Shown here: one piece after another, positions 1 through 8,989 of the stretch
Numbering within the stretch: the first letter of the stretch is position 1
How the letters are laid out: each line of letters opens with the position of its first letter
NCBI RefSeq assembly: GCF_014656415.1
Contig: NZ_BNCJ01000004.1
Span: forward strand, 124,001 to 188,000
DNA: 64,000 bases
Direction of reading: 5' to 3'
Source of the DNA: Seohaeicola zhoushanensis
Lineage (GTDB): Bacteria; Pseudomonadota; Alphaproteobacteria; Rhodobacterales; Rhodobacteraceae
The notes under the pieces: model-generated
What the model was told of the DNA's origin: nothing
The model's database searches: none
The model's input: the letters and a program-made list of their open reading frames with translations, nothing else
Program-made: the position numbers and the translations under genes

Positions 1-918
1 GACACGGTGTTCTTCACCAACTCGGGCACCGAAGCCTGCGAGCTCGCCGTCAAGATGGCGCGGAAATACTGGTACGAGAAGGGTGCGCCTGAACGCACCG
101 ACATCCTCACCTTCGACGGTGCCTTCCACGGCCGCTCCTCGGCAGGCATCGCCGCGGCCGGCAGCGAAAAGATGACCAAGGGCTTCGGCCCGCTGCTTCC
201 GGGCTTCGTGCACCTGCCCTGGGGCGATCACGACGCCCTCAAGCAGGCCGCCGCCTCGCCCACCGCGGGCGCGATCCTGGTCGAGCCGGTGCAGGGCGAG
301 GGCGGCATCCGCCCGCTGCCCGACCAATGCCTGAAGGGCCTGCGCGACCTCTGCGACCAGCACGGGCTCTTGCTGATCCTCGACGAGGTGCAGTGCGGCA
401 TGGGCCGCACCGGTAGGCTCTTCGCCCATGAATGGGCGGGGATCGAGCCCGACATCATGATGGTCGCCAAGGGTATCGGCGGCGGCTTCCCGCTGGGCGC
501 CGTGCTGGCCACCGAAAAGGCCGCCGGGGGCATGACCGCCGGCACCCATGGCTCCACCTACGGCGGCAACCCGCTCGGCTGCGCGGTGGGCTGCGCGGTG
601 ATGGACGCGATCACCGCGCCGGGCTTCCTCGACGAGGTCAACCGCAAGGCCGGCAAGATGCGCCAGAGCCTGGAGTCGCTGGTTGCCTCGCATGCGGCGG
701 TCTTCGAGGAGGTGCGCGGCGCGGGCCTGATTCTGGGCCTCAAGTGCAAGGCGGTGAACGCCGACGTGGTGAAGGCCGGCTATGACAACCTCGTCATCAC
801 CGTGCCGGCGGCCGACAACGTGATCCGCCTGCTGCCGCCGCTGACCATCACCGACGCCGAGATCGACGAGGCCATCAACCGTCTGGACGCCGCCGCACGC
901 CAGGTCGAGGCCGCCTGA
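1..918 (+). CDS. argD: Acetylornithine aminotransferase, 5'-truncated by window edge
   Basis: PLP-dependent class III aminotransferase that converts N-acetylglutamate semialdehyde to N-acetylornithine in arginine synthesis (often also succinyldiaminopimelate aminotransferase). The reading frame is open from base 1, so the N-terminal third lies outside the window; 305 residues are visible. Family marks are the N-S-G-T-E-A stretch near the start, the [11 protein letters not shown] segment and the cofactor lysine in [15 protein letters not shown], followed by the T-x-G-S-T-Y-G-G-N-P loop. The next gene, 79 bases downstream on the same strand, is argF, which supports argD over other class III aminotransferases. 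Sure of the family; the exact substrate is from context. Confidence 0.9.
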   Translation, partial: DTVFFTNSGTEACELAVKMARKYWYEKGAPERTDILTFDGAFHGRSSAGIAAAGSEKMTKGFGPLLPGFVHLPWGDHDALKQAAASPTAGAILVEPVQGEGGIRPLPDQCLKGLRDLCDQHGLLLILDEVQCGMGRTGRLFAHEWAGIEPDIMMVAKGIGGGFPLGAVLATEKAAGGMTAGTHGSTYGGNPLGCAVGCAVMDAITAPGFLDEVNRKAGKMRQSLESLVASHAAVFEEVRGAGLILGLKCKAVNADVVKAGYDNLVITVPAADNVIRLLPPLTITDAEIDEAINRLDAAARQVEAA

Positions 919-997
919 TCTTCTTCTCTTTCCAAATACTCCCATGGGGTCCGGGGACAGGATGTCCCCGGCGTCCCGCAAGAAAAAGCCGAACGCC

Positions 998-1924
998 ATG
1001 AACCACTTTCTCGACATCCACAAGACCGACGCCGCCGACCTGCGGCGGATCATCGACGAGGCCGGCGCGATGAAGCGCGCGCGGGCCGGGCGGCCCAAGG
1101 GCGCGCGCGACGACGACCAACCGCTGAAAGACCACATGGTCGCGCTGATCTTCGAGAAACCCTCGACCCGGACCCGCGTCTCCTTCGAGGTCGGCGTCCA
1201 CCAGATGGGTGGACAGAGCCTCGTGCTGAAGGGCGACGAGATGCAACTCGGCCATGGCGAGACCATCGCCGATACCGCGCGCGTGCTCAGCCGCTATGTC
1301 GACCTCATCATGATCCGCACCTTCGAAGAGGCGACCCTGCTGGAGATGGCGGAACATGCCACTGTGCCGGTCATCAACGGGCTGACCAACCGCACCCACC
1401 CCTGCCAGATCATGGCCGACGTGATGACCTTCGAGGAGCACCGCGGGCCGATCGCCGGAAAGAAGGTGGTCTGGTCGGGCGACGGCAACAACGTCTTTGC
1501 CAGCTTCGCCCATGCCGCCGGGCAGTTCGGCTTCGACCTCACCTTCACCGGGCCCGAGACGCTCGACCCCGAGTCCGCCTGGCTCGACTTCGCCGCCCGG
1601 AAGGGCCACCCGATCACCATCGAGCGGGACCCGGCCAAGGCGGTCGAGGGCGCCGACCTGGTGGTGACCGATACCTGGGTCTCGATGCATGACCCGCAAT
1701 CGGCGCGCGAGCGGCGGCACAACCAGCTGCGCGGCTACCAGGTCAACGACGCGTTGATGGGCCATGCCAAGCCCGACTCGCTGTTCATGCACTGCCTGCC
1801 GGCGCATCGCGATGACGAGGCGACCAGCGCGGTGATGGACGGGCCGCATTCGGTGATCTTCGACGAGGCCGAGAACCGGCTGCACGCCCAGAAGGCGATC
1901 ATGCGCTACTGTCTCGGGGTCTGA
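998..1924 (+). CDS. argF: Ornithine carbamoyltransferase
   Basis: Cytoplasmic enzyme making citrulline from ornithine and carbamoyl phosphate. The 308-residue length is normal for the family. The carbamoyl-phosphate motif S-T-R-T-R is at residues 56-60 and the catalytic HCLPAHR motif is near residues 264-270. An in-frame ATG at 944 would add 18 unlikely residues; the start at 998 gives the typical MNHFLDIHK beginning and is preferred. It follows argD on the same strand, so the two probably form an argDF unit. No ARG-box-like operator was recognised in the 79-base gap. Confidence 0.95.
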   Translation: MNHFLDIHKTDAADLRRIIDEAGAMKRARAGRPKGARDDDQPLKDHMVALIFEKPSTRTRVSFEVGVHQMGGQSLVLKGDEMQLGHGETIADTARVLSRYVDLIMIRTFEEATLLEMAEHATVPVINGLTNRTHPCQIMADVMTFEEHRGPIAGKKVVWSGDGNNVFASFAHAAGQFGFDLTFTGPETLDPESAWLDFAARKGHPITIERDPAKAVEGADLVVTDTWVSMHDPQSARERRHNQLRGYQVNDALMGHAKPDSLFMHCLPAHRDDEATSAVMDGPHSVIFDEAENRLHAQKAIMRYCLGV

Positions 1925-2016
1925 TTTCGGCCCCCTGAACAGGTGTCCCAGCTAGGACGGGGGTCAAGTTATTGACTCCATTGATAAAACGCTGGGAGTG
2001 ATTTCCGGGACGCGTT

Positions 2017-4452
2017 TCAACCCTTGCGCGGCTTGGCCCGCAGCGTCGCCTCGGCGGTGGTCGGGTCCTCGGGCCAGGGGTGCTTGGGATAGCTTGCGCG
2101 CATGTCCTTGCGCACGTCGGCGTAGGAACCGGTCCAGAAGCCCGGCAGGTCCTGGGTCACCTGGATCGGGCGCTGCGCCGGGGAGAGCAGGGTGAGGCGG
2201 ATCGGCCGCCCTCCGGCGCGCGGATGCTCGGTCACGCCGAAGAGTTCCTGCAGTCTGAGCGAAAGTTCCGGGCCTTCGGGCGTATAGTCGATGGCCACCT
2301 CGCGCCCGAGCGGGGTGGTGAACTTCGCCGGCACCTCGCGGTCGAGCAGCTGGCGCTGGCCCCAGTCGAGCCGGGCGTCGAGCGCGGGGAAGAGATTGAA
2401 GCGCTTCCAGTCCTCGGCGCTGCGCACCGGCCCGAGCATCGGCAGCAGCCAGTCCTCCAGCGTCTCCATCAGCCCTGCAACGCTCATGTCCGGCAGGTCC
2501 ACACCCGTGGCGCGCAGCAGTTCGACCCGCGCGGCGAGCCGTTCGGCGGCACCGTCGAGGCTCAGGCCCAGCTGGCGGATACCGTCGAGCATGGCGCGAC
2601 CCGTCGCCTCGGGCGGGGCTTCGGGCCAGGCCTTGTCCTCCAGCACCAGCGCGCCGAGGCGTTCCTGGCGGCGGGCCAGCACGCGGGCATCGCGGCGCGA
2701 CCATTCGCAGGACTCGACCCAGGCGATGCGGTCGGAAAACAGCGCGCGGATCTCGTCCAGCGTGATCGGCGCGGCCAGCCGCACCTGCGCCTCGCGCGGG
2801 TTGCCGTCGGTATCCAGCGCGACAATCCAGGGCGCCCCGGCCAGCGCATCGGCATCCGGCAGCACCGCGCCCTTGCCGCCCGAGAGCACATAGCGCGCCG
2901 GCCCGCCTTTGCGGCGCTGGCCGATGCGGTCGGGAAAGGCGAGCGCGGCCATCGCGCCGGGACTCAGCGGTTCGGTGGGGGCGGGGCCGGCCTGGCGTTC
3001 CAGGCGTTTGACTTCGGCGCGGATGCGTTCCAGCGCGCCGCGCGCCTCGGGCGGCGCGCGCTTGGGGTCGCGCAGGGCGGCAAGGCGCGCCTTCACCTCG
3101 GTGCCCGCGCCGCGCAGCGGGTCGCGCTCGGCGATCAGCGCGGCAAGCGGCGCGGCATCAGGCCCCGCCAGCATCAGCATGTGGCCCAGCCGCGGGTGCA
3201 GCGGCAGCGCCGCCAGCGCGCGGCCATGCGGCGTGATGCGCCCGGCATCGTCGAGCGCGCCAAGTTGGGCCAGCAGCGCCTGCGCCTCGGCCAGCGCCGG
3301 GGCGCTGGGCTGGGTCAGGAAGGGCAGGTCAGCGGCCCCCGCGCCCCAGAGCGCCAGTTCGAGGGCAAGGCCCGCGAGGTCAGCCACCTCGATCTCGGCC
3401 GGGGGGAAGGCGGCCAGCGCGCCTTCCTCGCCCCGCGTCCAGAGGCGGTAGCAGATGCCGGTCGAAACCCGCCCCGCGCGGCCCTGCCGTTGGGTGGCCT
3501 CGGCCCGCGTCACCCGTTCGGTGACGAGCCGCGACATCCCCGAGCCGGGATCGAAACGGGCGCGCCGGGCCAGCCCGCCGTCGACCACCACGCGGATATC
3601 GGCCAGCGTCAGCGAGGTCTCGGCGATCGAGGTCGCCAGCACCACCTTGCGGCCCTGCGCCTGCGGCTCGATGGCGGCGCGCTGGGCGGCGAAGGGCATG
3701 GCGCCGAACAGCGGGCGGATGATGCAGTTCTCGGGCAGGCGCCCCCTAAGTAGGGTCTCGACGCGGCGGATCTCGCCCTCGCCCGGCAGGAAGACCAGCA
3801 GGCCGCCGCCGATGTCGCGGGTTTCGGCCTCGGCCCTTGCGACCAGCTCCGCCGCCGCCTCGGCAATGCGGTTGCCGGCGCCCGCCGGCCGGTCGAGCCA
3901 GCGGGTTTCGACCGGAAAGCTGCGCCCCTCGGAGGTCACCAGCGGCGCCTCCATCAGCGCAGCCACCGGCGCGGCGTCGAGCGTCGCGGACATGGCAAGC
4001 AGGATCAGCTCGGGCCGCAGCGCCCCGGCGACTTCGAGGCAGAGCGCCAGACCCAGGTCGGCGTTCAGCGAGCGTTCGTGGAATTCGTCGAAGATCACCG
4101 CGCCGATGCCCGGCAGGTCGGGGTCGGATTGCAGCATCCGGGTCAGGATGCCCTCGGTCACGACCTCGACGCGGGTGGATTTCGACACCTTCGCCTCGCC
4201 CCGGATGCGATAGCCGACGGTCTGGCCCACCGGCTCGCCCAGCGTCTCGGCCATGCGCTCGGCCGCGGCGCGGGCGGCGAGGCGGCGGGGTTCCAGCATG
4301 ACGATGCGGCCCGGCGTCAGACCGGCGTCGAGCATGGCCAGCGGCACCCGCGTGGTCTTGCCCGCGCCCGGCGGGGCCTGCAGCACCGCGCGGCCGCGCG
4401 ATTTCAGCGCGGAGAGCAGCTCGGGCAGGGCGTCGTCGATGGGCAGGATCAT
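2017..4452 (-). CDS. hrpB: ATP-dependent helicase HrpB
   Basis: DEAH-box superfamily 2 helicase of the HrpB family, 811 residues. The Walker A motif GAGKTT is at about residues 29-34, the DEFH box (FDEFHERS) near 120, the LLAMSATL motif III follows, and the motif VI arginine finger is in QRQGRAGR. The C-terminal third matches the HrpB-specific domain. The start at 4452 gives a conventional MILPIDDALPELL beginning close to Walker A; an upstream in-frame ATG at 4602 would overlap the neighbouring gene and add low-complexity sequence. Its role in RNA metabolism is not well defined in the family. It sits alone on the minus strand behind the 4493-5230 gene. Confidence 0.93.
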   Translation of the reverse strand: MILPIDDALPELLSALKSRGRAVLQAPPGAGKTTRVPLAMLDAGLTPGRIVMLEPRRLAARAAAERMAETLGEPVGQTVGYRIRGEAKVSKSTRVEVVTEGILTRMLQSDPDLPGIGAVIFDEFHERSLNADLGLALCLEVAGALRPELILLAMSATLDAAPVAALMEAPLVTSEGRSFPVETRWLDRPAGAGNRIAEAAAELVARAEAETRDIGGGLLVFLPGEGEIRRVETLLRGRLPENCIIRPLFGAMPFAAQRAAIEPQAQGRKVVLATSIAETSLTLADIRVVVDGGLARRARFDPGSGMSRLVTERVTRAEATQRQGRAGRVSTGICYRLWTRGEEGALAAFPPAEIEVADLAGLALELALWGAGAADLPFLTQPSAPALAEAQALLAQLGALDDAGRITPHGRALAALPLHPRLGHMLMLAGPDAAPLAALIAERDPLRGAGTEVKARLAALRDPKRAPPEARGALERIRAEVKRLERQAGPAPTEPLSPGAMAALAFPDRIGQRRKGGPARYVLSGGKGAVLPDADALAGAPWIVALDTDGNPREAQVRLAAPITLDEIRALFSDRIAWVESCEWSRRDARVLARRQERLGALVLEDKAWPEAPPEATGRAMLDGIRQLGLSLDGAAERLAARVELLRATGVDLPDMSVAGLMETLEDWLLPMLGPVRSAEDWKRFNLFPALDARLDWGQRQLLDREVPAKFTTPLGREVAIDYTPEGPELSLRLQELFGVTEHPRAGGRPIRLTLLSPAQRPIQVTQDLPGFWTGSYADVRKDMRASYPKHPWPEDPTTAEATLRAKPRKG

Positions 4453-4492
4453 GGCGGCCTTATCGCCAAAGGCGGGCGCGCCGTCCAGCCGC

Positions 4493-5230
4493 TCAGGGCG
4501 TGGGCGGGATCGGCAGGGCGATGTAGTCGGCGGCGGGGATCTGAACCAGCCCCTTGAGGTGTAGCAGCGCGCGGTCTTCGGGCGAGAGATCCCCGATGGC
4601 ACCGGCGATGGCGGCGGCGATGGGGGCGGGGTCGCGGTGCAGCGCGGTGATATAGGGCAGCACCGGAGTGGGCGCGGTGCGCTCGATCTCGCGCAGCGAT
4701 GCGGTCAGCTCGGGGCGGTGTTCCTGCAGCAGCGTCCAGGTCAGCGCGTCGAGCGCGGCGATATCGGCCTGGCCCTCGGCCACGGCGGCGGCCGAGTTGG
4801 CATGGCCGCCGGTTTCGAGCCGCGGCCCGATCGGCACATCGGCGGCGGCGAAATGCGCCCAGGGCGCGCCCCAGCCGGATTGCGAGAGGCGGTCGTTGAA
4901 GGCGAGCCGGGCATGGGCGAATTCGGCGAGACTGGCGCGCGGGTCGTCGGCGCGCACCACCAGGGCCGAGTTGTAATGGCCGGGCGGGCAGCCGGGCAGG
5001 CCGTAGTCGGGGGTTCCGACCAGTTGTACCCTGTCATGCAGGCGCGCCCGGAAAGGCAGGCCGCAGGTCTGCGACAAGAGCATCTCGGGCGAGAGCCAGA
5101 CATCCCAGGTGTGGATGTCGCGGCGCAGGGCCTCGGGGCCTTCGCCAAGGCGGTTGCGGATCGCCGACCAGAAGCGGTCGTTGGCCCCCTGCAGCGGGGG
5201 CATGTCATACATGCCGAGCCAGACGATCAT
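4493..5230 (-). CDS. PhnD-like phosphate/phosphonate-binding family protein without signal peptide
   Basis: A 245-residue protein resembling the PhnD-type periplasmic binding fold (phosphate/phosphonate ABC substrate-binding family). Supporting segments are the early MYDMPP and RFWSAIRNRLG, the central GHYNSALVVRADDP, and the NDRLSQSGW and EGQADIAALDALTW stretches typical of this fold. It begins directly with MIVWLGMYDMP, so no signal peptide is visible and no ABC permease or ATPase is adjacent. It overlaps the upstream TerB-like gene by 4 nt (ATGA), so the two are probably translated together. A cytoplasmic sensor or orphan binding protein is possible; the ligand is unknown. Confidence 0.75.
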   Translation of the reverse strand: MIVWLGMYDMPPLQGANDRFWSAIRNRLGEGPEALRRDIHTWDVWLSPEMLLSQTCGLPFRARLHDRVQLVGTPDYGLPGCPPGHYNSALVVRADDPRASLAEFAHARLAFNDRLSQSGWGAPWAHFAAADVPIGPRLETGGHANSAAAVAEGQADIAALDALTWTLLQEHRPELTASLREIERTAPTPVLPYITALHRDPAPIAAAIAGAIGDLSPEDRALLHLKGLVQIPAADYIALPIPPTP

Positions 5231-5661
5231 CGGTTGATCGCCGCTTGCTGGCGCGCGCGGGCGCTGTCGGGGTCGCTGACGCCGAGCAGGCTGGCGGCGA
5301 GGCGCATCAGCGCGTTCTCCTCGTCGGCGCGGCCGCCGTCGGCGAGCACCACGGACCACATCGCCTCGATCACGCCGACGCGGTGGTCGTAGGGCACGGC
5401 GTCCTTGATCGCGCGGGTGAAGCGGACGGTGTCGGGGGCCTCGGCCTCGAGCCGCTCGGCCTCGCCGCGCAGACCGGCGGCGCCGGCGGTGTCGAGACCG
5501 TAGCGGGTAGCGAGGATGCGGTCGATCTGGATGACCTCCTCGGCGGCGTAGTGGTTGTCGGCGCGGGCGATGCGCACCAGCAGCGCGGCGAGCGCGAGGC
5601 GGGCATCGGGTTCGGGCAGCGGGGCGGGGGCCGTGAGGCGGCGCAGAAAATCGGCGAACAT
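5227..5661 (-). CDS. TerB-like (tellurite-resistance TerB fold) protein
   Basis: A 144-residue, mostly helical protein of the TerB type. It has the repeated pattern ALLVRIARADNHYAAEEVIQIDRIL and a second half with EAMWSVVLADGGRADEEN, the paired acidic helices usual in this fold. An in-frame ATG at 5703 is less likely because the 5661 start (MFADFLRRL) matches the beginning of its paralogue at 6481-6975. It overlaps the PhnD-like gene by 4 nt. The function is unknown; TerB-fold proteins are often linked to membrane stress, but nothing here shows a tellurite role. Confidence 0.8.
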   Translation of the reverse strand: MFADFLRRLTAPAPLPEPDARLALAALLVRIARADNHYAAEEVIQIDRILATRYGLDTAGAAGLRGEAERLEAEAPDTVRFTRAIKDAVPYDHRVGVIEAMWSVVLADGGRADEENALMRLAASLLGVSDPDSARARQQAAINR

Positions 5662-5777
5662 GCGCCTAGCTATAGGCCGCGGGGCGGGGGAGGCAAGCCT
5701 CACGCACGGTGACGTTTGCGTGGTGGGCCGGGTTGCGCCATGCTGATGCGCAGGAGCCGGAGCAAGAGGAGGTGTTC

Positions 5778-6503
5778 ATGGCGACTTACGTATTGGTCCA
5801 CGGGGCCTGGCACACGGGCGACCTGATGGCAGCCACCGCGGCGCCGATCCGCGCGGCGGGGCACGAGGTGCATACGCCGACGATCCTGGGGAACGGTCCG
5901 GGCGACGACCGCCGCACCGGGCTGAGCGCGGCGATCAAGTCGATTGTCGATTACATCATCGGCAAGAACCTGAAGGACATCGTGCTGGTCGGGCACAGCT
6001 ATGGCGGCATGATCATCACCGGGGTCGCCGACCGCATCGGCGAGCGGGTCCGGCGGCTGGTCTACTGGAACGCCTTCGTGCCGAACGACGGCGAGAGCCT
6101 CAACGCGATGGTGCCGCCGCATTACGTCGACCTGTTCGACCAGATCGCCGGGGCGAGCGACGACAATTCGGTGGTGATGCCCTATCCGATCTGGCGCGAG
6201 GCCTTCATGAACGATGCGGATGCGGAGCTGGCGCAGAGCGCCTATGACCAGCTGAACCCGCATCCCTATGCGACCTTCACCGATCCGATCCGGCTGACCA
6301 CCAACCCGGCCGAGATGCAGGTGGGCAAGTCCTACATCAACTTCACCGAGGACACCGCGCTGCCGCAGAGCCTGGGCTGGCATCCGCGTCTCTCCGAGAA
6401 ACTGGGGCTGTATCGCCTGGTTCAGGCGGCGGGCGGGCACGAGGTCTGCTTCACCGACCCCGAGGGGTTGGCGAAGGCAATCATGACCGCGGGGCGCGAC
6501 TGA
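5778..6503 (+). CDS. Alpha/beta-fold hydrolase (esterase-like)
   Basis: A 241-residue alpha/beta hydrolase of the short plant-esterase-like type. The oxyanion segment VLVHGAWHTG is at the N-terminus, the nucleophile elbow GHSYGG is near residue 75 and the catalytic histidine is in GGHEVCFTD near the C-terminus. The ATG at 5778 follows an AAGAGGAGG ribosome binding site and gives a normal MATYVLVHGAWH start; the longer frame from 5709 is disfavoured. Its 3' end runs 23 bases into the convergent TerB-like gene. Substrate unknown. Confidence 0.85.
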   Translation: MATYVLVHGAWHTGDLMAATAAPIRAAGHEVHTPTILGNGPGDDRRTGLSAAIKSIVDYIIGKNLKDIVLVGHSYGGMIITGVADRIGERVRRLVYWNAFVPNDGESLNAMVPPHYVDLFDQIAGASDDNSVVMPYPIWREAFMNDADAELAQSAYDQLNPHPYATFTDPIRLTTNPAEMQVGKSYINFTEDTALPQSLGWHPRLSEKLGLYRLVQAAGGHEVCFTDPEGLAKAIMTAGRD

Positions 6504-6975
6504 CCTTCGCGGGCGCGCTGGCGGGATTGTCCAGGCGCGCCTGCACCCTTTCGCGGGCCTCGTCGCTGTCGGCCTCCGAAAGGCCGATGGCCTTGCGCGC
6601 GTCCTCGAGGATGCGCACCTCGACCTCGTCGGCGGTGCCGTCGGCCAGCACGACCTCCCAGAGCGCCTCGAGCGCGGCGATGCGCTCCTCGTTGCCGGTC
6701 GCCTCGCGGATCAGCTTGGCGAAGGTGTCGGTCTCGGGCGCCGCCGCCTGAAGCTTTTCGCAGGTCGCCCGCACCTTGGCCGCCTCGATGGCGTTATGGC
6801 CATACATCCGCGCCAGGATGCGGTCGATCAGGCTGATCTCCTCGAACTGGTAGTCGCGGTCCGACTTGGCCACCCGCACCAGCAGCGCGCCGAGCGCCAG
6901 TTCGGCATCCGGATCGGGCAGCGGCGTGGGCTGCTGCGGACGGAATGCCTTGAGGAATTTGAGCAGGTTGGGCAT
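6481..6975 (-). CDS. TerB-like protein, paralogue of the 5227-5661 gene
   Basis: A 164-residue TerB-like protein with the same architecture as the gene at 5227-5661: N-terminal hydrophobic LLKFLKAF, then LALGALLVRVAKSDRDYQFEEISLIDRILARMYG and a second half ALEALWEVVLADGTADEVEVRILEDA. The two copies flank the convergently placed hydrolase, which suggests a local duplication of the TerB gene. The 3' end overlaps the hydrolase gene by 23 bases tail to tail. Function unknown. Confidence 0.8.
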   Translation of the reverse strand: MPNLLKFLKAFRPQQPTPLPDPDAELALGALLVRVAKSDRDYQFEEISLIDRILARMYGHNAIEAAKVRATCEKLQAAAPETDTFAKLIREATGNEERIAALEALWEVVLADGTADEVEVRILEDARKAIGLSEADSDEARERVQARLDNPASAPAKVSRAPRS

Positions 6976-7017
6976 GGCTGGACACTATCCCCCAAGTCTT
7001 TCCGCTCCAAGCGGAAT

Positions 7018-7311
7018 TTAGCCGTCATAACCCTTGACGATGACCAGATCGCCGGTCGAGACGGGCAGCCGGATCGACTTGGCGTGCTGGTAGCCGGCGC
7101 TGTCGTAGCATTCCAGCGCCTTCTCGTAGCTGTCGAACTCGATCACCACGGTGCGCTTGCGCGACGTCCCTTCGCGCACTTCGTGTTCGCCGCCGCGTAC
7201 GAGGAAACGCGCGCCGTATTCGGCGAAGGGCGCGGCATTCGCGGCAATGTATTTCTTGTAGGTCTCCATGTTGTCCACGTCGACGTGAGCGACCCAGTAT
7301 CCCTTGGCCAT
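7018..7311 (-). CDS. DUF1330 domain protein
   Basis: A 97-residue protein matching the DUF1330 family, a dimeric alpha-beta barrel fold. It shows the typical MAKGYWVAHVDVDNMETYKKY start, central GARFLVRGGEHEVREG and VVIEFDSYEKALECYDS before a short tail. A longer in-frame start at 7416 would add unlike residues; 7311 is preceded by a purine-rich GAGGAGA. The family has no firmly known reaction. It stands as a single minus-strand gene between a TerB-like gene and the NicO transporter gene. Confidence 0.85.
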   Translation of the reverse strand: MAKGYWVAHVDVDNMETYKKYIAANAAPFAEYGARFLVRGGEHEVREGTSRKRTVVIEFDSYEKALECYDSAGYQHAKSIRLPVSTGDLVIVKGYDG

Positions 7312-7381
7312 GACGGTCTCCTCTCTTCCGGTCGCCGGCACGGTGACGCCGTGCGGCGCAATTGGCAAGCCCGTCCGCGAC

Positions 7382-8278
7382 TTAGGCGAGAACCCGCAGA
7401 AGCAGGCCGCCGGCAACCGCCGTGACGAAGAGCCCGGCGGTGATCTCGATCAGCGGCACGGCGCGGGCGGCGAGCGGGGAGCCGGCGAGGCCGCCGAGCA
7501 GGCCACCGCGCATCCCCGCCGCGGCGAGGCCGACGGCGACTGTAACGGTGGCGGTGCCGAGGCCCATGACCAGCGCCCCGGCGATGCCGGCCAGGCCGAT
7601 GCCCATCTGCCAGGTGATGAGCAGCACGAAGAGCGCGCCCGAACAGGGGCGGATGGCGATGCCGCCGATCAGCGCCAGCGCCTCGCGCAGGGTTCCCGCA
7701 CGGGCGACCTCGTCCAGCGTCGGGCCGTGGCGATGGTCGCAGGCATGGTCGTGGTCATGCGCGTGATCGTGGTGGTGATGGTTGTGCCCGCCGCGCGCGT
7801 GACGCAGGCCGCGCCAGGCCAGCCAGAGACCGATCAGGCCGATGGCGGCATAGGAGACCGGCGCCATCACGCCCTCGGTAAAGCCGATCATGTGCTCGCG
7901 CCCCAGCGAGAGCACCCAGACCCCGGCATAGACCAGCAGGATCGCGGTCAGCGCCTGCCCGAGGCTGGCGGCCAGCCCGATCCCGGCGAGGCGCATCCAG
8001 GGCACCTGGCGCCCCAGCCCGTAGCCGCCCAGCAGCACCTTGCCGTGGCCGGGGCCGACGGCGTGGAAGAAGCCATAGGCGAAACAGGCGCTCAGCAGCA
8101 CCGCCAGCGCCCCGGCCTCACCGCCGCGCAGGGCGCGCAGGGCGCGGGCGATGTGGTTCTGGAAATCGCGCTGCTCGAAGGCGGCCCAGGAGGCCAGCGC
8201 GTCAAACCCGCCGCTGAACCAGAACCAGCCGAGCAGGGCCAGCGCGATCAGCGCGGCCAGTGTCAGGATCCGGGGCAT
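7382..8278 (-). CDS. NicO-family nickel/cobalt exporter
   Basis: A 298-residue inner-membrane transporter of the NicO/RcnA type that moves Ni or Co ions. Six or so hydrophobic segments are visible, with the signature AVGPGHGKVLLGGY near residues 73-86 and a histidine/aspartate-rich cytoplasmic loop at about residues 165-184 that should bind divalent metal. GGIAIRPCSGALFVL is the second family motif. The start overlaps the upstream DUF1007 gene by 16 bases, a pairing seen widely and thought to give one functional unit. Direction (export rather than uptake) is family inference; the metal is not resolved by sequence. Confidence 0.88.
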   Translation of the reverse strand: MPRILTLAALIALALLGWFWFSGGFDALASWAAFEQRDFQNHIARALRALRGGEAGALAVLLSACFAYGFFHAVGPGHGKVLLGGYGLGRQVPWMRLAGIGLAASLGQALTAILLVYAGVWVLSLGREHMIGFTEGVMAPVSYAAIGLIGLWLAWRGLRHARGGHNHHHHDHAHDHDHACDHRHGPTLDEVARAGTLREALALIGGIAIRPCSGALFVLLITWQMGIGLAGIAGALVMGLGTATVTVAVGLAAAGMRGGLLGGLAGSPLAARAVPLIEITAGLFVTAVAGGLLLRVLA

Positions 8279-8913
8279 GAGATCCGGACGTCGGTGGCAA
8301 ATTCCTCGCCCACCTCGGGGAAGCCGTTCTCTTCGAGGTCGGCGTCCTTGTCGAGGCGCAGGAGTTGCTGGCGCATGTCCTCCATCGCCGCGTCGATATC
8401 GGGTTCGATCGCCTCGATCATGCAGGCGTCGCCGCCCTTGAGCGTGACCGGCAGGGCCACGGTATAGGCGGTGTAGAAGGTCGGGTCATAGGGTTTGAGC
8501 GAGAGCAGCTTGCCGGCCAGCACCGGCGCATTCTCGACCGCGCGCAGGTGGGTGGTGACGACCCGCCCGTTCTCGATCACCGCCGTCGGCTCGAGCGGGC
8601 CGGAGAGCACCAGCGGCTGGCCGTCGAGCCGGGCGTCGAGATCGCCGGTATAGCCCTCGATCCACTGCATGTCGAAGCCGGTCAGGCGCTGTTGTTCGTC
8701 CTCGGTCAGCTTGCCGTCGAAATCCTGGTCGATCTTGAGGTCTTCCGAGATCAGCAGGGTGTAGAATTCGTCATAAGCCCAGGTGGTGCGCACATGGGTC
8801 AGCGCGCCGGTCTCGTCGAGGATCACCTCGAAGCCGGTGTCGATGAAGACATGCGGATGGGCCGCCGCGGGCAGCGGGGCGAGAACGGCGAGAAGGGCGA
8901 GAGCGTGGCGCAT
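8263..8913 (-). CDS. DUF1007 family periplasmic protein, NicO partner
   Basis: A 216-residue secreted protein. The first 18 residues (MRHALALLAVLAPLPAAA) form a signal peptide, leaving a mature N-terminus HPHVF that offers histidines for metal binding. DUF1007 features follow, including TWAYDEFYT and an EF-hand-like acidic loop DQDFDGKLTEDE. It is co-transcribed with and overlaps the NicO transporter gene, so it probably delivers or senses the exported metal in the periplasm. Function is inferred from context; the domain assignment is confident. Confidence 0.85.
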   Translation of the reverse strand: MRHALALLAVLAPLPAAAHPHVFIDTGFEVILDETGALTHVRTTWAYDEFYTLLISEDLKIDQDFDGKLTEDEQQRLTGFDMQWIEGYTGDLDARLDGQPLVLSGPLEPTAVIENGRVVTTHLRAVENAPVLAGKLLSLKPYDPTFYTAYTVALPVTLKGGDACMIEAIEPDIDAAMEDMRQQLLRLDKDADLEENGFPEVGEEFATDVRISCPGS

Positions 8914-8989
8914 GGGCGATGTCTAATCCACCGCGCGCGGGGCGCAAAGCCCCCGCGCGCATCACGCTGCCGCGATCGGCGGGAAGGTG

